A model generated the notes under the pieces. It was not told where the DNA came from. It saw only the letters and a program-made list of their open reading frames with translations, and searched no databases. 31,677 nt of DNA from a virus. The stretch lies in IMG/VR virus record IMGVR_UViG_3300025120_014927, positions 1-31,677 of that record, one strand, 5' to 3'. Made by a program: the position numbers and the translations under genes. This document shows, piece by piece, positions 16,833 through 25,508 of this stretch; within the stretch, counting starts at the first letter, position 1; the number at the start of each line of letters is the position of its first letter.

Positions 16833-17564
16833 AAAAAAAATATTGCAATTGTTTATTTTTATAATTTTATAATTTTCTAATATATTATTTTTTAAATCAG
16901 AGTTATAAATAAATTTAAAAATATCTGAATATTTATAACCTCCACAATCTACAATTAAATTGCAATTAGTAAATCCAAATTTATGTTGGGTTTTATAGGG
17001 AATTATTTTAAAATCGATTATTTTTTTATTTTTCTTTAAAATGTAAATATTATTTAAATCTATATCACTTAAAGATAATATTGAAAAATTATCAAATAAA
17101 ATTTTTATTTTTATGTTGAATTCCTTTTCAATAATACTATTTAATTTCTCGAATGTATCACTATTAATTCCATCTGTATATATCTTTAAAGCACTATCAT
17201 CGTTTATTATATTAATAGAATTTACTATTTTATAAAATAAATTATTTGGATTAAAAAAATGATATTTTTTCTTATTAGTTTTTAATATTTTGTTAAACAA
17301 ATAACTTAGCTTACCTTTATTATTAATTAAATCAGTAAATTTAACTTTTTCATAATTAATAAAAGTTTCAATATAAATTTCATCATTTTCTGTAATAATA
17401 TTGGGTAAAAAATCGTATCTATTAAAACTTTGTACTACTAATGGTATTGAATTAACTATTTTATCTGACCAAATTAACGGGTCTATTTTAAAAGAACCGT
17501 ATTTTATAAAAAATTTACCATCTTTTATAAAATATTTTTCTTTATTTAAAATATATTCTTTCAT
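16824..17564 (-). CDS. hypothetical island protein
   Basis: I do not recognise this 246-residue protein. It is very rich in Ile, Asn, Lys and Phe, with an N-terminal beta-rich part (YFIKDGKFFIKYGSFKIDP) and a C-terminal alpha/beta part ending in CNLIVDCGGYKYSDIFKF. That last segment faintly recalls the end of fucosyltransferase-like domains, but the upstream RxGD-type motif is missing. It overlaps its upstream partner by 23 nt, so the two are cotranscribed. It may be a glycosyltransferase accessory domain; confidence in function is low. Confidence 0.6.
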   Translation of the reverse strand: MKEYILNKEKYFIKDGKFFIKYGSFKIDPLIWSDKIVNSIPLVVQSFNRYDFLPNIITENDEIYIETFINYEKVKFTDLINNKGKLSYLFNKILKTNKKKYHFFNPNNLFYKIVNSINIINDDSALKIYTDGINSDTFEKLNSIIEKEFNIKIKILFDNFSILSLSDIDLNNIYILKKNKKIIDFKIIPYKTQHKFGFTNCNLIVDCGGYKYSDIFKFIYNSDLKNNILENYKIIKINNCNIFFKK

Positions 17565-18384
17565 TACGATTTAATATTACTCTTCCACTGTCTACTAAAA
17601 CAGTATTTATATTATTGTATAAATAAGTATTCATTTCTATTGCAGCTTTAGAAAATCCTGAATCTTCAACACAAACTAAATTAACAGCCATTATTAAGTT
17701 AATAAAGTCAATATCCGGGCCGTTGGAAGATATATTAATATCAATCTTTTTGTATTTTTCAATCTTGTTAAAAAAATATTTTAAATAGTTTATACAATTT
17801 TCAATTTTTACTCCAGTTTTTATATAGTCATCATTTGATAAATTATAATCTTTACTATCAAATTCTAAATATTCTTTATTTATAGTATTCATTTTACGTA
17901 ATACATTTATATAACCCTTTCCATGGAAATGAAATGACGTTACTATTTTTATTGAATCTATATTTTTATGTTTTTTTAAAAAATTAATTACTTCATTAGA
18001 TGAGTCAACTATATGATCACCACATCTTAAATTTACTACGAGTTCGTTTTTATTACGGTAAAAATTTAAATTATTTTCTTTTAAAAAATCATAAATTGAA
18101 CATTTTAATACTTCTTTTTGAATTTTACTTAAATTAGGTCTTTTTAAATTACCAAAATTAATTTTTCTACCATTTTCACGTTTAAGTCCGTTTGCATGTA
18201 TTTTATTTAGGTAATTAAAAAGTAAACTTTTATTGTATATATCATGATTTAAAATTTTTTTTATTATTTTTTTGTAGTCAAATATTTGATACAATATATC
18301 ACCATATCGATATATTTTATTTTTAGGTAATACTGTAATATTAAAATTGTTAAATTTTATTACATCGTAATCAACTTGACTCAT
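17542..18384 (-). CDS. putative fucosyltransferase-like (GT11/RxGD-type) glycosyltransferase
   Basis: The 280-residue product contains NELVVNLRCGDHIVD (about 123-137), resembling the VHIRRGDY nucleotide-sugar-binding motif of alpha-1,2/alpha-1,6 fucosyltransferase-like enzymes. Near the C-terminus, INISSNGPDIDFINLIMAV and VCVEDSGFSKAAIEMNTYL match the FYSND...D...LM..C...I.SNSTFSWW region in layout. This is a family-level resemblance; donor and acceptor are unknown. The island gene at 25505 shares the RLGDHIVNW variant. The start at 18384 is 6 nt from a late box on the minus strand. Confidence 0.6.
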   Translation of the reverse strand: MSQVDYDVIKFNNFNITVLPKNKIYRYGDILYQIFDYKKIIKKILNHDIYNKSLLFNYLNKIHANGLKRENGRKINFGNLKRPNLSKIQKEVLKCSIYDFLKENNLNFYRNKNELVVNLRCGDHIVDSSNEVINFLKKHKNIDSIKIVTSFHFHGKGYINVLRKMNTINKEYLEFDSKDYNLSNDDYIKTGVKIENCINYLKYFFNKIEKYKKIDINISSNGPDIDFINLIMAVNLVCVEDSGFSKAAIEMNTYLYNNINTVLVDSGRVILNRNERIYFK

Positions 18385-18389
18385 TAAGT

Positions 18390-18403
18390 TATTTAACTAA
18401 ATA
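18390..18403. promoter_or_regulatory. bidirectional late promoter TATTTAACTAAATA
   Basis: On the minus strand GTTAAATA (18397-18390) ends 6 nt before ATG 18384. On the plus strand ACTAAATA (18396-18403) points at ATG 18421, 18 nt away. The shape is nearly the same as at 8789-8801. Confidence 0.55.
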
Positions 18404-18420
18404 CAGTCATTATTCAATTA

Positions 18421-19089
18421 ATGAAACTTATAATTTGTTTACTAACACATAATAGACCTAGGTCTTTTAAACGATCAATACAAAGTATTATTGATAGTTA
18501 TAACTATAGAAAAAGAAACTTTGATATGGAAATTATTGTAAATAATGATAGCAATGATATTAAAGAATTATATTATGATAATATTAAAACTAGTTATTAT
18601 TATAGACAATATAAATGTTTAAGTGAATCTTATATAGATTTTTTTAATATGGTTGGTGATAATTTTATATATTTTTTTGAAGATGATGATATTTTAACCA
18701 ATAATTTTTTTGATAATATAAATTTAAATTTTGATGTAAATTTAGTTGATTATAAAATTCATAAAGAGTTTTTAAAATTAGAATTAAAAGATACAAAACA
18801 TAACGAAATAATTAAACAAAGAAAATTTAAAAATTATAAAATATTAAAAGATTTTTTAAAACATAATAAATTAAAATTTTTACAAATGAGTCAATTTGTT
18901 TTAAATTGTAAAAAATTCAATTTAAAATATTTTATAGATAATAAAAGTAAATACCAATTACGGGAATTAGACGAATTATTTTTATTGTGTATGAATAAAA
19001 AAAGTAGTGTAAATGTAATTAATAAAAAATGTTATATACAAGGATATGATGGTAGTAACTTAACTTTCGTTTTACCTGATTACTATTAA
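18421..19089 (+). CDS. family-2-like (GT-A) glycosyltransferase
   Basis: The 222-residue product begins MKLIICLLTHNRPRSFKRSI, the typical first strand and helix of GT2-type GT-A enzymes. NNDSND follows, then FIYFFEDDDILTNNFF (about 81-96), whose EDDD supplies the metal-binding DxD equivalent. It is short for the family and may lack an acceptor-binding C-terminal region. It is first in a plus-strand run of glycan genes that extends to 26239. The product is probably a glycan transfer step in the cytoplasm or at the membrane face; no membrane segment is visible. Confidence 0.75.
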   Translation: MKLIICLLTHNRPRSFKRSIQSIIDSYNYRKRNFDMEIIVNNDSNDIKELYYDNIKTSYYYRQYKCLSESYIDFFNMVGDNFIYFFEDDDILTNNFFDNINLNFDVNLVDYKIHKEFLKLELKDTKHNEIIKQRKFKNYKILKDFLKHNKLKFLQMSQFVLNCKKFNLKYFIDNKSKYQLRELDELFLLCMNKKSSVNVINKKCYIQGYDGSNLTFVLPDYY

Positions 19090-19090
19090 A

Positions 19091-20140
19091 ATGAATATTA
19101 TTATTACAGGTAGTGGTGGTTTAGTCGGGTCGGAAGCTGTAGAGTTTTTTTGCGCTAAAGGTTATAACGTTATAGGTATAGACAATAATTTTCGGAAAAA
19201 ATTTTTTGGTCATGACGGTTGCAATTTTAACAATTTAAAAAATTTAGAAAAAAAATTTAAAAATTTTAAAAATTATAAAATAGATATTTCTAATATAAAA
19301 AAGTTAGAACCAATTTTTAAAAAAGTAAAAAATATTTATACTATTATACATGCTGCTGGTCAACCGGCACATGATTTTTCAAATATACAACCTTATATGG
19401 ACTTTAATTCCAATGCTCTAGGTACCCTTAATTTATTAAATTGTACAAAAAAATATCATCCAAACGCATCATTTATATTTGTTTCAACAAACAAAGTTTA
19501 TGGTGATTTAATAAATTACTCCAAAATAATTGATATAAGAGAAGAAGAATTAAGATTTGAAGGATATAAAAATAATAATAAAACTAGTATTAATGAAAAA
19601 ATGAGTATAGATCAAAGTACACATTCATTATTTGGTGTTTCAAAAGTATACGCAGACTTATTATGTCAAGAGTATAGTAATTTATATAATTTAAAAACAG
19701 GTATTTTTAGATGCGGTTGTATAACAGGTAAAAAGCATAACGGTGTCGAACAGCATGGTTTTATGTCTTATTTTATTAAATGTTTAAAAAATAATTATGA
19801 CTATACAATATACGGTTATAAAGGAAAACAAGTTAGAGATAATATTCATTCAATAGATTTAGTAAACGCATTTTTTGAATTTATAAAAAAACCTAAAAGC
19901 GGAGCAGTTTATAATTTAGGAGGTGGTAGAAATAATAATATATCTATATTAGAATTAATTCAAATTTTTAAAGATAAAAAATCTAATATTGAAAAAAATA
20001 TATTGTATGATAACAAACCTAGAATTGGTGACCATAAATGGTATATCAGCGATAATACTAAATTTATTAATGACTACCCTAACTGGAGTCAAAAAAATAA
20101 TATATTAAATATTGTAGATGAAATATATTACAATAGTTAG
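19091..20140 (+). CDS. NAD-dependent nucleotide-sugar epimerase/dehydratase (CDP-paratose 2-epimerase-like)
   Basis: The 349-residue product is an extended SDR enzyme with the Rossmann motif GSGGLVGSE (7-15), VSTNKVYGDL (131-140) and RCGCITGKKHNGVEQHGFMS. YGYKGKQVRDNIHSIDLVNA and YNLGGGRNNNIS follow and are typical of CDP-paratose/CDP-tyvelose 2-epimerase-like proteins. The usual YxxxK is FxxxK here (Phe181-Gly-Val-Ser-Lys185). I recall the same HSLFGxSK form in related bacterial proteins, so it may be a subfamily trait, not a defect. It likely supplies an activated sugar for the island's glycosyltransferases. Confidence 0.82.
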   Translation: MNIIITGSGGLVGSEAVEFFCAKGYNVIGIDNNFRKKFFGHDGCNFNNLKNLEKKFKNFKNYKIDISNIKKLEPIFKKVKNIYTIIHAAGQPAHDFSNIQPYMDFNSNALGTLNLLNCTKKYHPNASFIFVSTNKVYGDLINYSKIIDIREEELRFEGYKNNNKTSINEKMSIDQSTHSLFGVSKVYADLLCQEYSNLYNLKTGIFRCGCITGKKHNGVEQHGFMSYFIKCLKNNYDYTIYGYKGKQVRDNIHSIDLVNAFFEFIKKPKSGAVYNLGGGRNNNISILELIQIFKDKKSNIEKNILYDNKPRIGDHKWYISDNTKFINDYPNWSQKNNILNIVDEIYYNS

Positions 20141-20145
20141 TAGTT

Positions 20146-20859
20146 ATGCATAATAAATTATGTGAAATAATAAATTTATCATTTGATAATAAATGGAGCC
20201 ATATACCTTCTGCCTTGTCAATGTTTGATTATGTTTCGACTATTTTTGAAAATAAATTTATAGACCCACATAATGGAGATTTTATCGTATTAGGAAAACC
20301 TCACGGTGGTCAAGCATATTACATACCTTGGAAGAAAGCTGGTTTAATAGATACATATTCAAATTTAACAACAGTAGTAAAAGAAGAAAATCATTGGTTT
20401 GTAAATTATTCATCAGATATTTTAGGTGATGCTTTAGGTGTCTCTATAGGTATTTCTTTAGTTAATAAAGATAAAAATATTTGGGTAAACATTGGAGATG
20501 CTGTATTACAAATGGGTAATACATTAGAAGCAATACAATATATAGGTCACCATAATCTTAATAATATTATTTTAACTATTGACTATAATAATGCTCAGAG
20601 ATGCGGAGTTACAAATGAAATACTAAATATAGAACCTGTTTTTAAATTTTTAAAAAATTATGGTTGGGATTTAAATATTATAGATGGTCACGATAAAAAA
20701 TTAATTAAAAAAATATGGAACGAGTGTAATTTTGATAAACCAACATGTTTTGTATTTAAAACTTTAAAAGGTAAAGGTTATCCAAAAATTTTAAATAACA
20801 TTGCTGAATGGCATTATAAAACTTTAAATGAGACAGACATTAGACAGTTACTTGAGTAA
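20146..20859 (+). CDS. transketolase-like subunit, TPP-binding (N-terminal) half
   Basis: The 237-residue product matches the N-terminal domain of transketolase/DXS-type enzymes: HIPSALSMFDYV near residue 19, DILGDALGVSIGISL (91-105), and the TPP/Mg motif GDAVLQMGNTLEA...DYNN (117-149). The canonical motif is GDG...NN; here the third residue is Ala119. It pairs with the next gene, which overlaps by 32 nt and carries the pyrimidine-binding half, so the two form a split enzyme. Such split transketolases in glycan clusters often act on activated or branched sugars rather than in central metabolism; this is inference. Confidence 0.82.
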   Translation: MHNKLCEIINLSFDNKWSHIPSALSMFDYVSTIFENKFIDPHNGDFIVLGKPHGGQAYYIPWKKAGLIDTYSNLTTVVKEENHWFVNYSSDILGDALGVSIGISLVNKDKNIWVNIGDAVLQMGNTLEAIQYIGHHNLNNIILTIDYNNAQRCGVTNEILNIEPVFKFLKNYGWDLNIIDGHDKKLIKKIWNECNFDKPTCFVFKTLKGKGYPKILNNIAEWHYKTLNETDIRQLLE

Positions 20860-21316
20860 ACTAAACGACCCAGATATCTATTTTTTACATGGTGATATGT
20901 GGCATTTCTTTGATCTTTTACAAAAAAAACCTGAAAACGTTTTAAATTGCGGTATACAGGAACCTAATATTGTAAATATTGCAAGCGGTTTAGCATATTG
21001 CGGTAAAACTGTATTTGTTTATGGTGTTGCGGGGATGATTATACATAGAGGTTATGAACAAATTAAATTAAATGTAAAGGGCTGGGCAGAAAAAAATGGT
21101 AAAATAATTTTTATAAATTCTGGTCATAATAACTGTTACGAAATGGTTGGTAGGGGTCATTTAATAGATGATGATGATAAATTATGCCATGCATTAAAAA
21201 TGCCATTATATACACCAGAAACCAAAGGAAAACTTTTAAAAACAGTTAGTAATATTTTAAGAGGAAAAAATGGATGTTTTTTTATAAGATTTGGCTATGA
21301 TAATTGTAATTGGTAA
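20828..21316 (+). CDS. transketolase-like subunit, pyrimidine-binding half (no C-terminal domain)
   Basis: The 162-residue product has GIQEPNIVNIASGLA (42-56), the segment holding the catalytic Glu45 that activates TPP, then FVYGVAGMIIHRGYEQIKLNV, matching the FxxFxxxRxYDQI helix. The usual second subunit is about 300 residues, so the C-terminal transketolase domain is missing here. That domain is structural in transketolase and often dispensable for TPP binding. The gene begins 32 nt inside its partner and ends on the start of the next gene (TAATG). Together the pair should form a minimal TPP enzyme. Confidence 0.8.
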   Translation: MRQTLDSYLSKLNDPDIYFLHGDMWHFFDLLQKKPENVLNCGIQEPNIVNIASGLAYCGKTVFVYGVAGMIIHRGYEQIKLNVKGWAEKNGKIIFINSGHNNCYEMVGRGHLIDDDDKLCHALKMPLYTPETKGKLLKTVSNILRGKNGCFFIRFGYDNCNW

Positions 21317-23118
21317 TGAAAAATAAAATTAATATTTATACTTCTCAGTTTGCTAATACAGATCACATACCATATACAATCGGAGTTCTAGTTTCCCATT
21401 TAACACAATTTGATTATATAAAAAAATCTTGTAATTTTCATAAAACATTTGTTAATAAAAAATTATTAGAAGATAATATAAAACAATGTAAAAATGCTGA
21501 TATTTTATTATGTTCTTGTTATGTATGGAATTGGAATATATCAAAACTATTAGCTGAAGAGGTTAAAAAAATAAACCCTAAATGTCTTATTGTATTTGGA
21601 GGCCCTCAAATACCTAATAACGATAATATTTTTTTTGAAAAACATGATTATATAGATATAATTGTACATGGTGAAGGAGAAATGATTTTAAAAAACATAT
21701 TCGATCATTTTTTTACTGATAAAAATTATTCAAAAATTAAAGGCATACAAACGAAAAATTTTAAGAACGAACCATCGTTAGAAAAAATAAATATTGAAAA
21801 TTTATCTTCTCCTTACACCGATGGTACGATTGAAAGATTAGTGGGTGATGATTTAAAAAATAGTATAGGAATGTTGGAGACGTTAAGAGGTTGTCCTTTT
21901 TTATGCACTTTTTGTGATTGGGGTAGTTTAACATATACAAAAATGCGGAAGTTTAGTATAAAACGAGTTAAGGACGAATTAAAGTTTTTTTCTGATAAAG
22001 AAATTAGTTCTTTTTATGTTGCAGATTCAAATTTTGGAATTTACAAAGAGAGATATATAGAAATTGCAAATATCTTAAAAAATATAAATGAAAAACGGAT
22101 TAAAGAAGGTAAAGAATCAATAAAAGCAATTATAACTGGTTGGGCAAAAATACCATTCTACAAGTTAGCTGATATTGTATATCTAATGAAAGATTCTCTT
22201 GGTCAAGCTGTTGGTATTTCAATTCAGTCGGTGAGTGATAAAGTTTTAAAAGCTATAAAACGTAAAAATATGGTTGATGTAAAAAATAAAGGAGAACTAG
22301 ATATAATTACTAATACTTTAAAAAAATCAAACAAAAAAGGCTTTATTGAAATAATAATAGGGTTACCTGGCGAAAATCTGAGTGAATTTAAAACTAATTT
22401 TCAAAATTTACTTGCAGATAAAAATGTTGGCTCAAATGGAATTTATGATATTAGAGCATACGGTGCTCAACAGTTAGTTAATGCTGAATTAAATGACCCT
22501 GAATATGTAGAAAAATATAAAATAAAAACTTTAAATATACAGCAAAAATCTATATCTATTAATAATCGTTTTAAAATTTCTGAAAGTGAACGTTTAGTAG
22601 TTTCTTCTTCTACATTTAATAAAAAAGAATTTGAAGAAATGATATTATATTATTGGATTATTAAATTTATGCATTTAAGTGGATTAACTTTCAATTTATC
22701 ACATTTTTTAAATGACAATAATATTGTAGAAATTTGGAAATTTTACGATGATATACATAATTTTTGTAAAAATATAAAAAATAATTTTATTCATAAAGAA
22801 TACTGTTTAGCTAAAGAATTTATTAATGTTGGTTCTTCAGGGGGTGATTGGGAAGATTGTGATTATGCATACGAAACTAAAAATAATACAAATGAATGGA
22901 CATTTGCTGATTTTAGTGAAATAATTACAAAAGGTACATACGACAGATTAAACAAAATGAAACAACAAGAAATGGTTATAGGTAAAATTAAGTTAATAAA
23001 ATTTTATGAAAAAAAATATAATTTTAAATTAGATATAAAATTTAAAAACGAATATTTGAAGGAAATGAAACTAGAAGGTAGTGATTTTTCTAGTGATTGG
23101 TTTGCTCATAACGGTTAA
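21316..23118 (+). CDS. B12-binding-domain-type radical SAM protein
   Basis: I start at ATG 21316, which overlaps the previous stop by one base (a TTG six nt upstream is less likely), giving 600 residues. The N-terminal Rossmann-like domain (about 1-145, with CSCYVWNWNIS, VFGGPQIP and VHGEGE) matches the B12-binding domain of class B radical SAM proteins, although no DxHxxG is visible. The radical SAM motif is C193-x3-C197-x2-C200 followed by DWG. A long C-terminal region (about 400-600) is unassigned. Class B members methylate unreactive carbons or rearrange sugars and cofactors. Here a sugar or glycan substrate is inferred from neighbours. Confidence 0.82.
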   Translation: MKNKINIYTSQFANTDHIPYTIGVLVSHLTQFDYIKKSCNFHKTFVNKKLLEDNIKQCKNADILLCSCYVWNWNISKLLAEEVKKINPKCLIVFGGPQIPNNDNIFFEKHDYIDIIVHGEGEMILKNIFDHFFTDKNYSKIKGIQTKNFKNEPSLEKINIENLSSPYTDGTIERLVGDDLKNSIGMLETLRGCPFLCTFCDWGSLTYTKMRKFSIKRVKDELKFFSDKEISSFYVADSNFGIYKERYIEIANILKNINEKRIKEGKESIKAIITGWAKIPFYKLADIVYLMKDSLGQAVGISIQSVSDKVLKAIKRKNMVDVKNKGELDIITNTLKKSNKKGFIEIIIGLPGENLSEFKTNFQNLLADKNVGSNGIYDIRAYGAQQLVNAELNDPEYVEKYKIKTLNIQQKSISINNRFKISESERLVVSSSTFNKKEFEEMILYYWIIKFMHLSGLTFNLSHFLNDNNIVEIWKFYDDIHNFCKNIKNNFIHKEYCLAKEFINVGSSGGDWEDCDYAYETKNNTNEWTFADFSEIITKGTYDRLNKMKQQEMVIGKIKLIKFYEKKYNFKLDIKFKNEYLKEMKLEGSDFSSDWFAHNG

Positions 23119-23124
23119 TAAATA
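23117..23124 (+). promoter_or_regulatory. possible late promoter box AATAAATA
   Basis: The last A is 9 nt before the ATG at 23133, just after the stop of the radical SAM gene. Spacing is looser than at the other boxes. Confidence 0.35.
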
Positions 23125-23132
23125 TTAAAATT

Positions 23133-23708
23133 ATGATAAATTTATTTACAGGTGCTGAAAGAGGTTTTTTAGGTAGTAATATAAAAAAAAATATTAATGG
23201 TATAACTTTAGATTACGGTAATATTTTAGATAAAAAAATAATTAATTGCGATAGACTATTTCATTTTGCAAGTCCTAGTGATGATTTTGATTTTTCAAAT
23301 AATAAAAATACAATTAATACAATTGTTAATGGTACTTTAAATATGGTAGATATTATAAACGAAAATAAAGGTAAGATTATATTTGCAAGTAGTATAGGCG
23401 TTGAAAAGCCAGATAACTTATATCGCCAATGTAAGTTATTAATGGAAAAATATATTCAAGATAATTGTAATAACTGGATAATATTAAGAATACCTAGGAT
23501 ATATGATAAAAGTCGTAAAAAAGGGTTAATGAAAAAATTAAGGTTAAATTTAGTACCAGAAAAAGATATGAATAATCAAATTGAATTTTTAACTTTAAAT
23601 GATTTTATAAAACAAACTTTAGAAGTTGTAAATGAAAGAAATATAATATATAATTATAGAAATTTAAAGTGCAATACAATCGCTAATATTAAAAAATTAT
23701 ATACATGA
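23133..23708 (+). CDS. short NAD-dependent epimerase/dehydratase (SDR)
   Basis: The 191-residue product has a Rossmann start FTGAERGFLGSNI (5-17), FHFASP (43-48), ASSIGV and the catalytic YRQCK (YxxxK) with LRIPRIYD after it. It lacks most of the C-terminal substrate-binding domain of full epimerases (about 300 residues or more) but ends cleanly with a conserved-looking FLTLNDFIKQTLEVV. It may be a trimmed but active sugar epimerase or reductase. It overlaps the PIG-L gene by 4 nt (ATGA). Confidence 0.72.
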   Translation: MINLFTGAERGFLGSNIKKNINGITLDYGNILDKKIINCDRLFHFASPSDDFDFSNNKNTINTIVNGTLNMVDIINENKGKIIFASSIGVEKPDNLYRQCKLLMEKYIQDNCNNWIILRIPRIYDKSRKKGLMKKLRLNLVPEKDMNNQIEFLTLNDFIKQTLEVVNERNIIYNYRNLKCNTIANIKKLYT

Positions 23709-24355
23709 AAAAAATTTTAATAATTGCGGCTCACCCAGATGATGTAGAGTTAGGCATGGGTGGCACTGTCAGTAAGTTATCTAAAAATAATGATATAACT
23801 CTATGTATATTATGTAAAGGTAATAAACCAGGAAAAGAATACGTAGAAAATAAAAGAATAAAAGCTTTACATAAAAATATAAAAACTTTAGGTATTAAAA
23901 AAATATATATGAATAGTTTTAATGATGTTAGTTTAGATACCGTACCTCATATAGAACTTACTTCCTACTTAAATGAAATCATTAATAAAGTTAAACCACA
24001 AATAGTTTTTACAAACCATGAAAACGATGTACATATTGACCATTATACCCTATCAAAAGCAGTAAAAGTAAGCTGTAGACCGAGAAATAATAGTACAATT
24101 GAAGCTTTATATGAATTTCCAATACCAGGTAGTACGGAATGGTCATTTAAAAATATAAATTATAATACTTTTATAGATATATCTAAACACTCAAAAAATA
24201 AATATAAATGTATAAAAAGATATAAAACAGAAATTAATAACTTACCTGATCCTTTGAATGTAAATTTTATTAAATATAGAGATAATTATTTTGGTAGTAT
24301 ATCAGGTAATAAAAAAGCAGAACCATTTATTTGTATATATAAAAAAGATATTTAA
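23705..24355 (+). CDS. PIG-L/LmbE family N-deacetylase
   Basis: The 216-residue product has the zinc-binding motif AAHPDDVELGMGG (8-20) and the distal H110-x-D-H113 (HENDVHIDH), diagnostic of the PIG-L/LmbE family. Members remove N-acetyl groups from GlcNAc-containing or related substrates. In glycan clusters they typically act on nucleotide- or lipid-linked amino sugars. It sits between an SDR and a CE4 deacetylase, so two different deacetylation steps are encoded back to back. It ends one base before the next ATG. Confidence 0.88.
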   Translation: MKKILIIAAHPDDVELGMGGTVSKLSKNNDITLCILCKGNKPGKEYVENKRIKALHKNIKTLGIKKIYMNSFNDVSLDTVPHIELTSYLNEIINKVKPQIVFTNHENDVHIDHYTLSKAVKVSCRPRNNSTIEALYEFPIPGSTEWSFKNINYNTFIDISKHSKNKYKCIKRYKTEINNLPDPLNVNFIKYRDNYFGSISGNKKAEPFICIYKKDI

Positions 24356-24886
24356 ATGAAACCTATTTTAATGATCCATGAGTTTAAAAAAGATTTTTTA
24401 AACTTAAATTTAGAAGATTATATTTTAACATTCGATGATGGTTTATATACTCAATATCTATTTTTAGATGAGTTGTTAAAAATTAATACCGATAAATATT
24501 TTTTTATTAGTAGTGGTATAGTTTGTGAAGAAACTACAAAACAAGATAATACTTATATAACTTCTTATAATGCTCATAAAAAAGCTTTTAAAGGTAATTT
24601 TACTAATTATATGAAATGGTCTCAAATAAAAGAAATTTTTAATAAACCAAATTGTTATATCGGTTGCCATAGCCATTACCATAAATTGAAGACAGCTGAT
24701 TGTGTTGAATGTATTATTGAAGATAATAAACAAATGCATTATGAATTTATAAAAAATTTAGATTTTATACCTGATAATTTCTGTTTTCCATATAATTATG
24801 AAACCCCTCTTTATAAAGAAATATTAAACTTAAAAGGTTTTAAAAATTTTTACAGTGTTGAAAGGATTGATATAAATGATATATAA
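24356..24886 (+). CDS. CE4 (NodB-type) polysaccharide deacetylase-like protein
   Basis: The 176-residue product has motif 1 TFDDG (25-29, with the catalytic base Asp and metal Asp), motif 2 HSHYH (105-109, zinc His residues) and a motif-3-like FCFPYN. No signal peptide is visible, so it would act in the cytoplasm, unusual for polysaccharide deacetylases but fitting for a nucleotide- or lipid-linked glycan. It is at the short end of the family. The gene overlaps the GT32 gene by 11 nt. Confidence 0.78.
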   Translation: MKPILMIHEFKKDFLNLNLEDYILTFDDGLYTQYLFLDELLKINTDKYFFISSGIVCEETTKQDNTYITSYNAHKKAFKGNFTNYMKWSQIKEIFNKPNCYIGCHSHYHKLKTADCVECIIEDNKQMHYEFIKNLDFIPDNFCFPYNYETPLYKEILNLKGFKNFYSVERIDINDI

Positions 24887-25508
24887 AACAATTCATCAAA
24901 GTTGGTCTACTGAAACATTACCAGCTAAATATTTAAAAATAAAAATACAAAATAAAAAATTTTTTAAAGATTGGAACTATAAACTATGGACAGATGATGA
25001 AAATGATTTTTTTATAAAAAATAAATACCCATCCTTTTATAAAATATATAAAAATTACAATCATTATATTAATAGAGTTGATGCAGTTAGATATTTTTAT
25101 CTCTATGAATATGGTGGTTTGTATTTAGATTTAGATATTATTTTTAAAAAAGATATTACTAAATTATTATCTAAAGGTAAGTGCTGTCTTTTTTCTCAAA
25201 AAGCTATAAATGATTATTTTTCAGTTAAAAAATATGAAAAATATATAGACCCTATGATTATGTATTCATCTCCAAAAAATAAATTTTTAGAAAAACTTAT
25301 TAAAAAATTACATACCAATGGTAATAATAAGAAATATAATAATATATATGATAATATGGAAGTTGCAGGTCCTGCATTTTTAACAAAAACTTTTAATATT
25401 GGAGATGATGTCGATATTATTAGTGATAAAATAGTAACTGAAAAAAATTTAAAATACTATGATGATGTTTATGGTATACATCTATGTGATAATAATTGGG
25501 TAAAATGA
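24876..25508 (+). CDS. GT32-family (OCH1-like) glycosyltransferase
   Basis: The 210-residue product has IHQSW (6-10), YKLWTDDEND (35-44), RVDAVRYFYLYEYGGLYLDL (67-86) and the metal-binding DLD (85-87). Together these form the signature of GT32 and related DxD glycosyltransferases that transfer hexoses. C-terminal VAGPAFLT and a final HLCDNNW also match the family. It overlaps the CE4 gene upstream and the next gene downstream (ATGA). The sugar donor cannot be read off. Cytosolic; no membrane segment. Confidence 0.86.
   Translation: MIYKTIHQSWSTETLPAKYLKIKIQNKKFFKDWNYKLWTDDENDFFIKNKYPSFYKIYKNYNHYINRVDAVRYFYLYEYGGLYLDLDIIFKKDITKLLSKGKCCLFSQKAINDYFSVKKYEKYIDPMIMYSSPKNKFLEKLIKKLHTNGNNKKYNNIYDNMEVAGPAFLTKTFNIGDDVDIISDKIVTEKNLKYYDDVYGIHLCDNNWVK

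Noticed and set aside
21310-21312. TTG starts at 21310 and 25496
   Set aside because: In both cases an ATG 6-9 nt downstream overlaps the preceding stop codon in the usual TAATG or ATGA manner.
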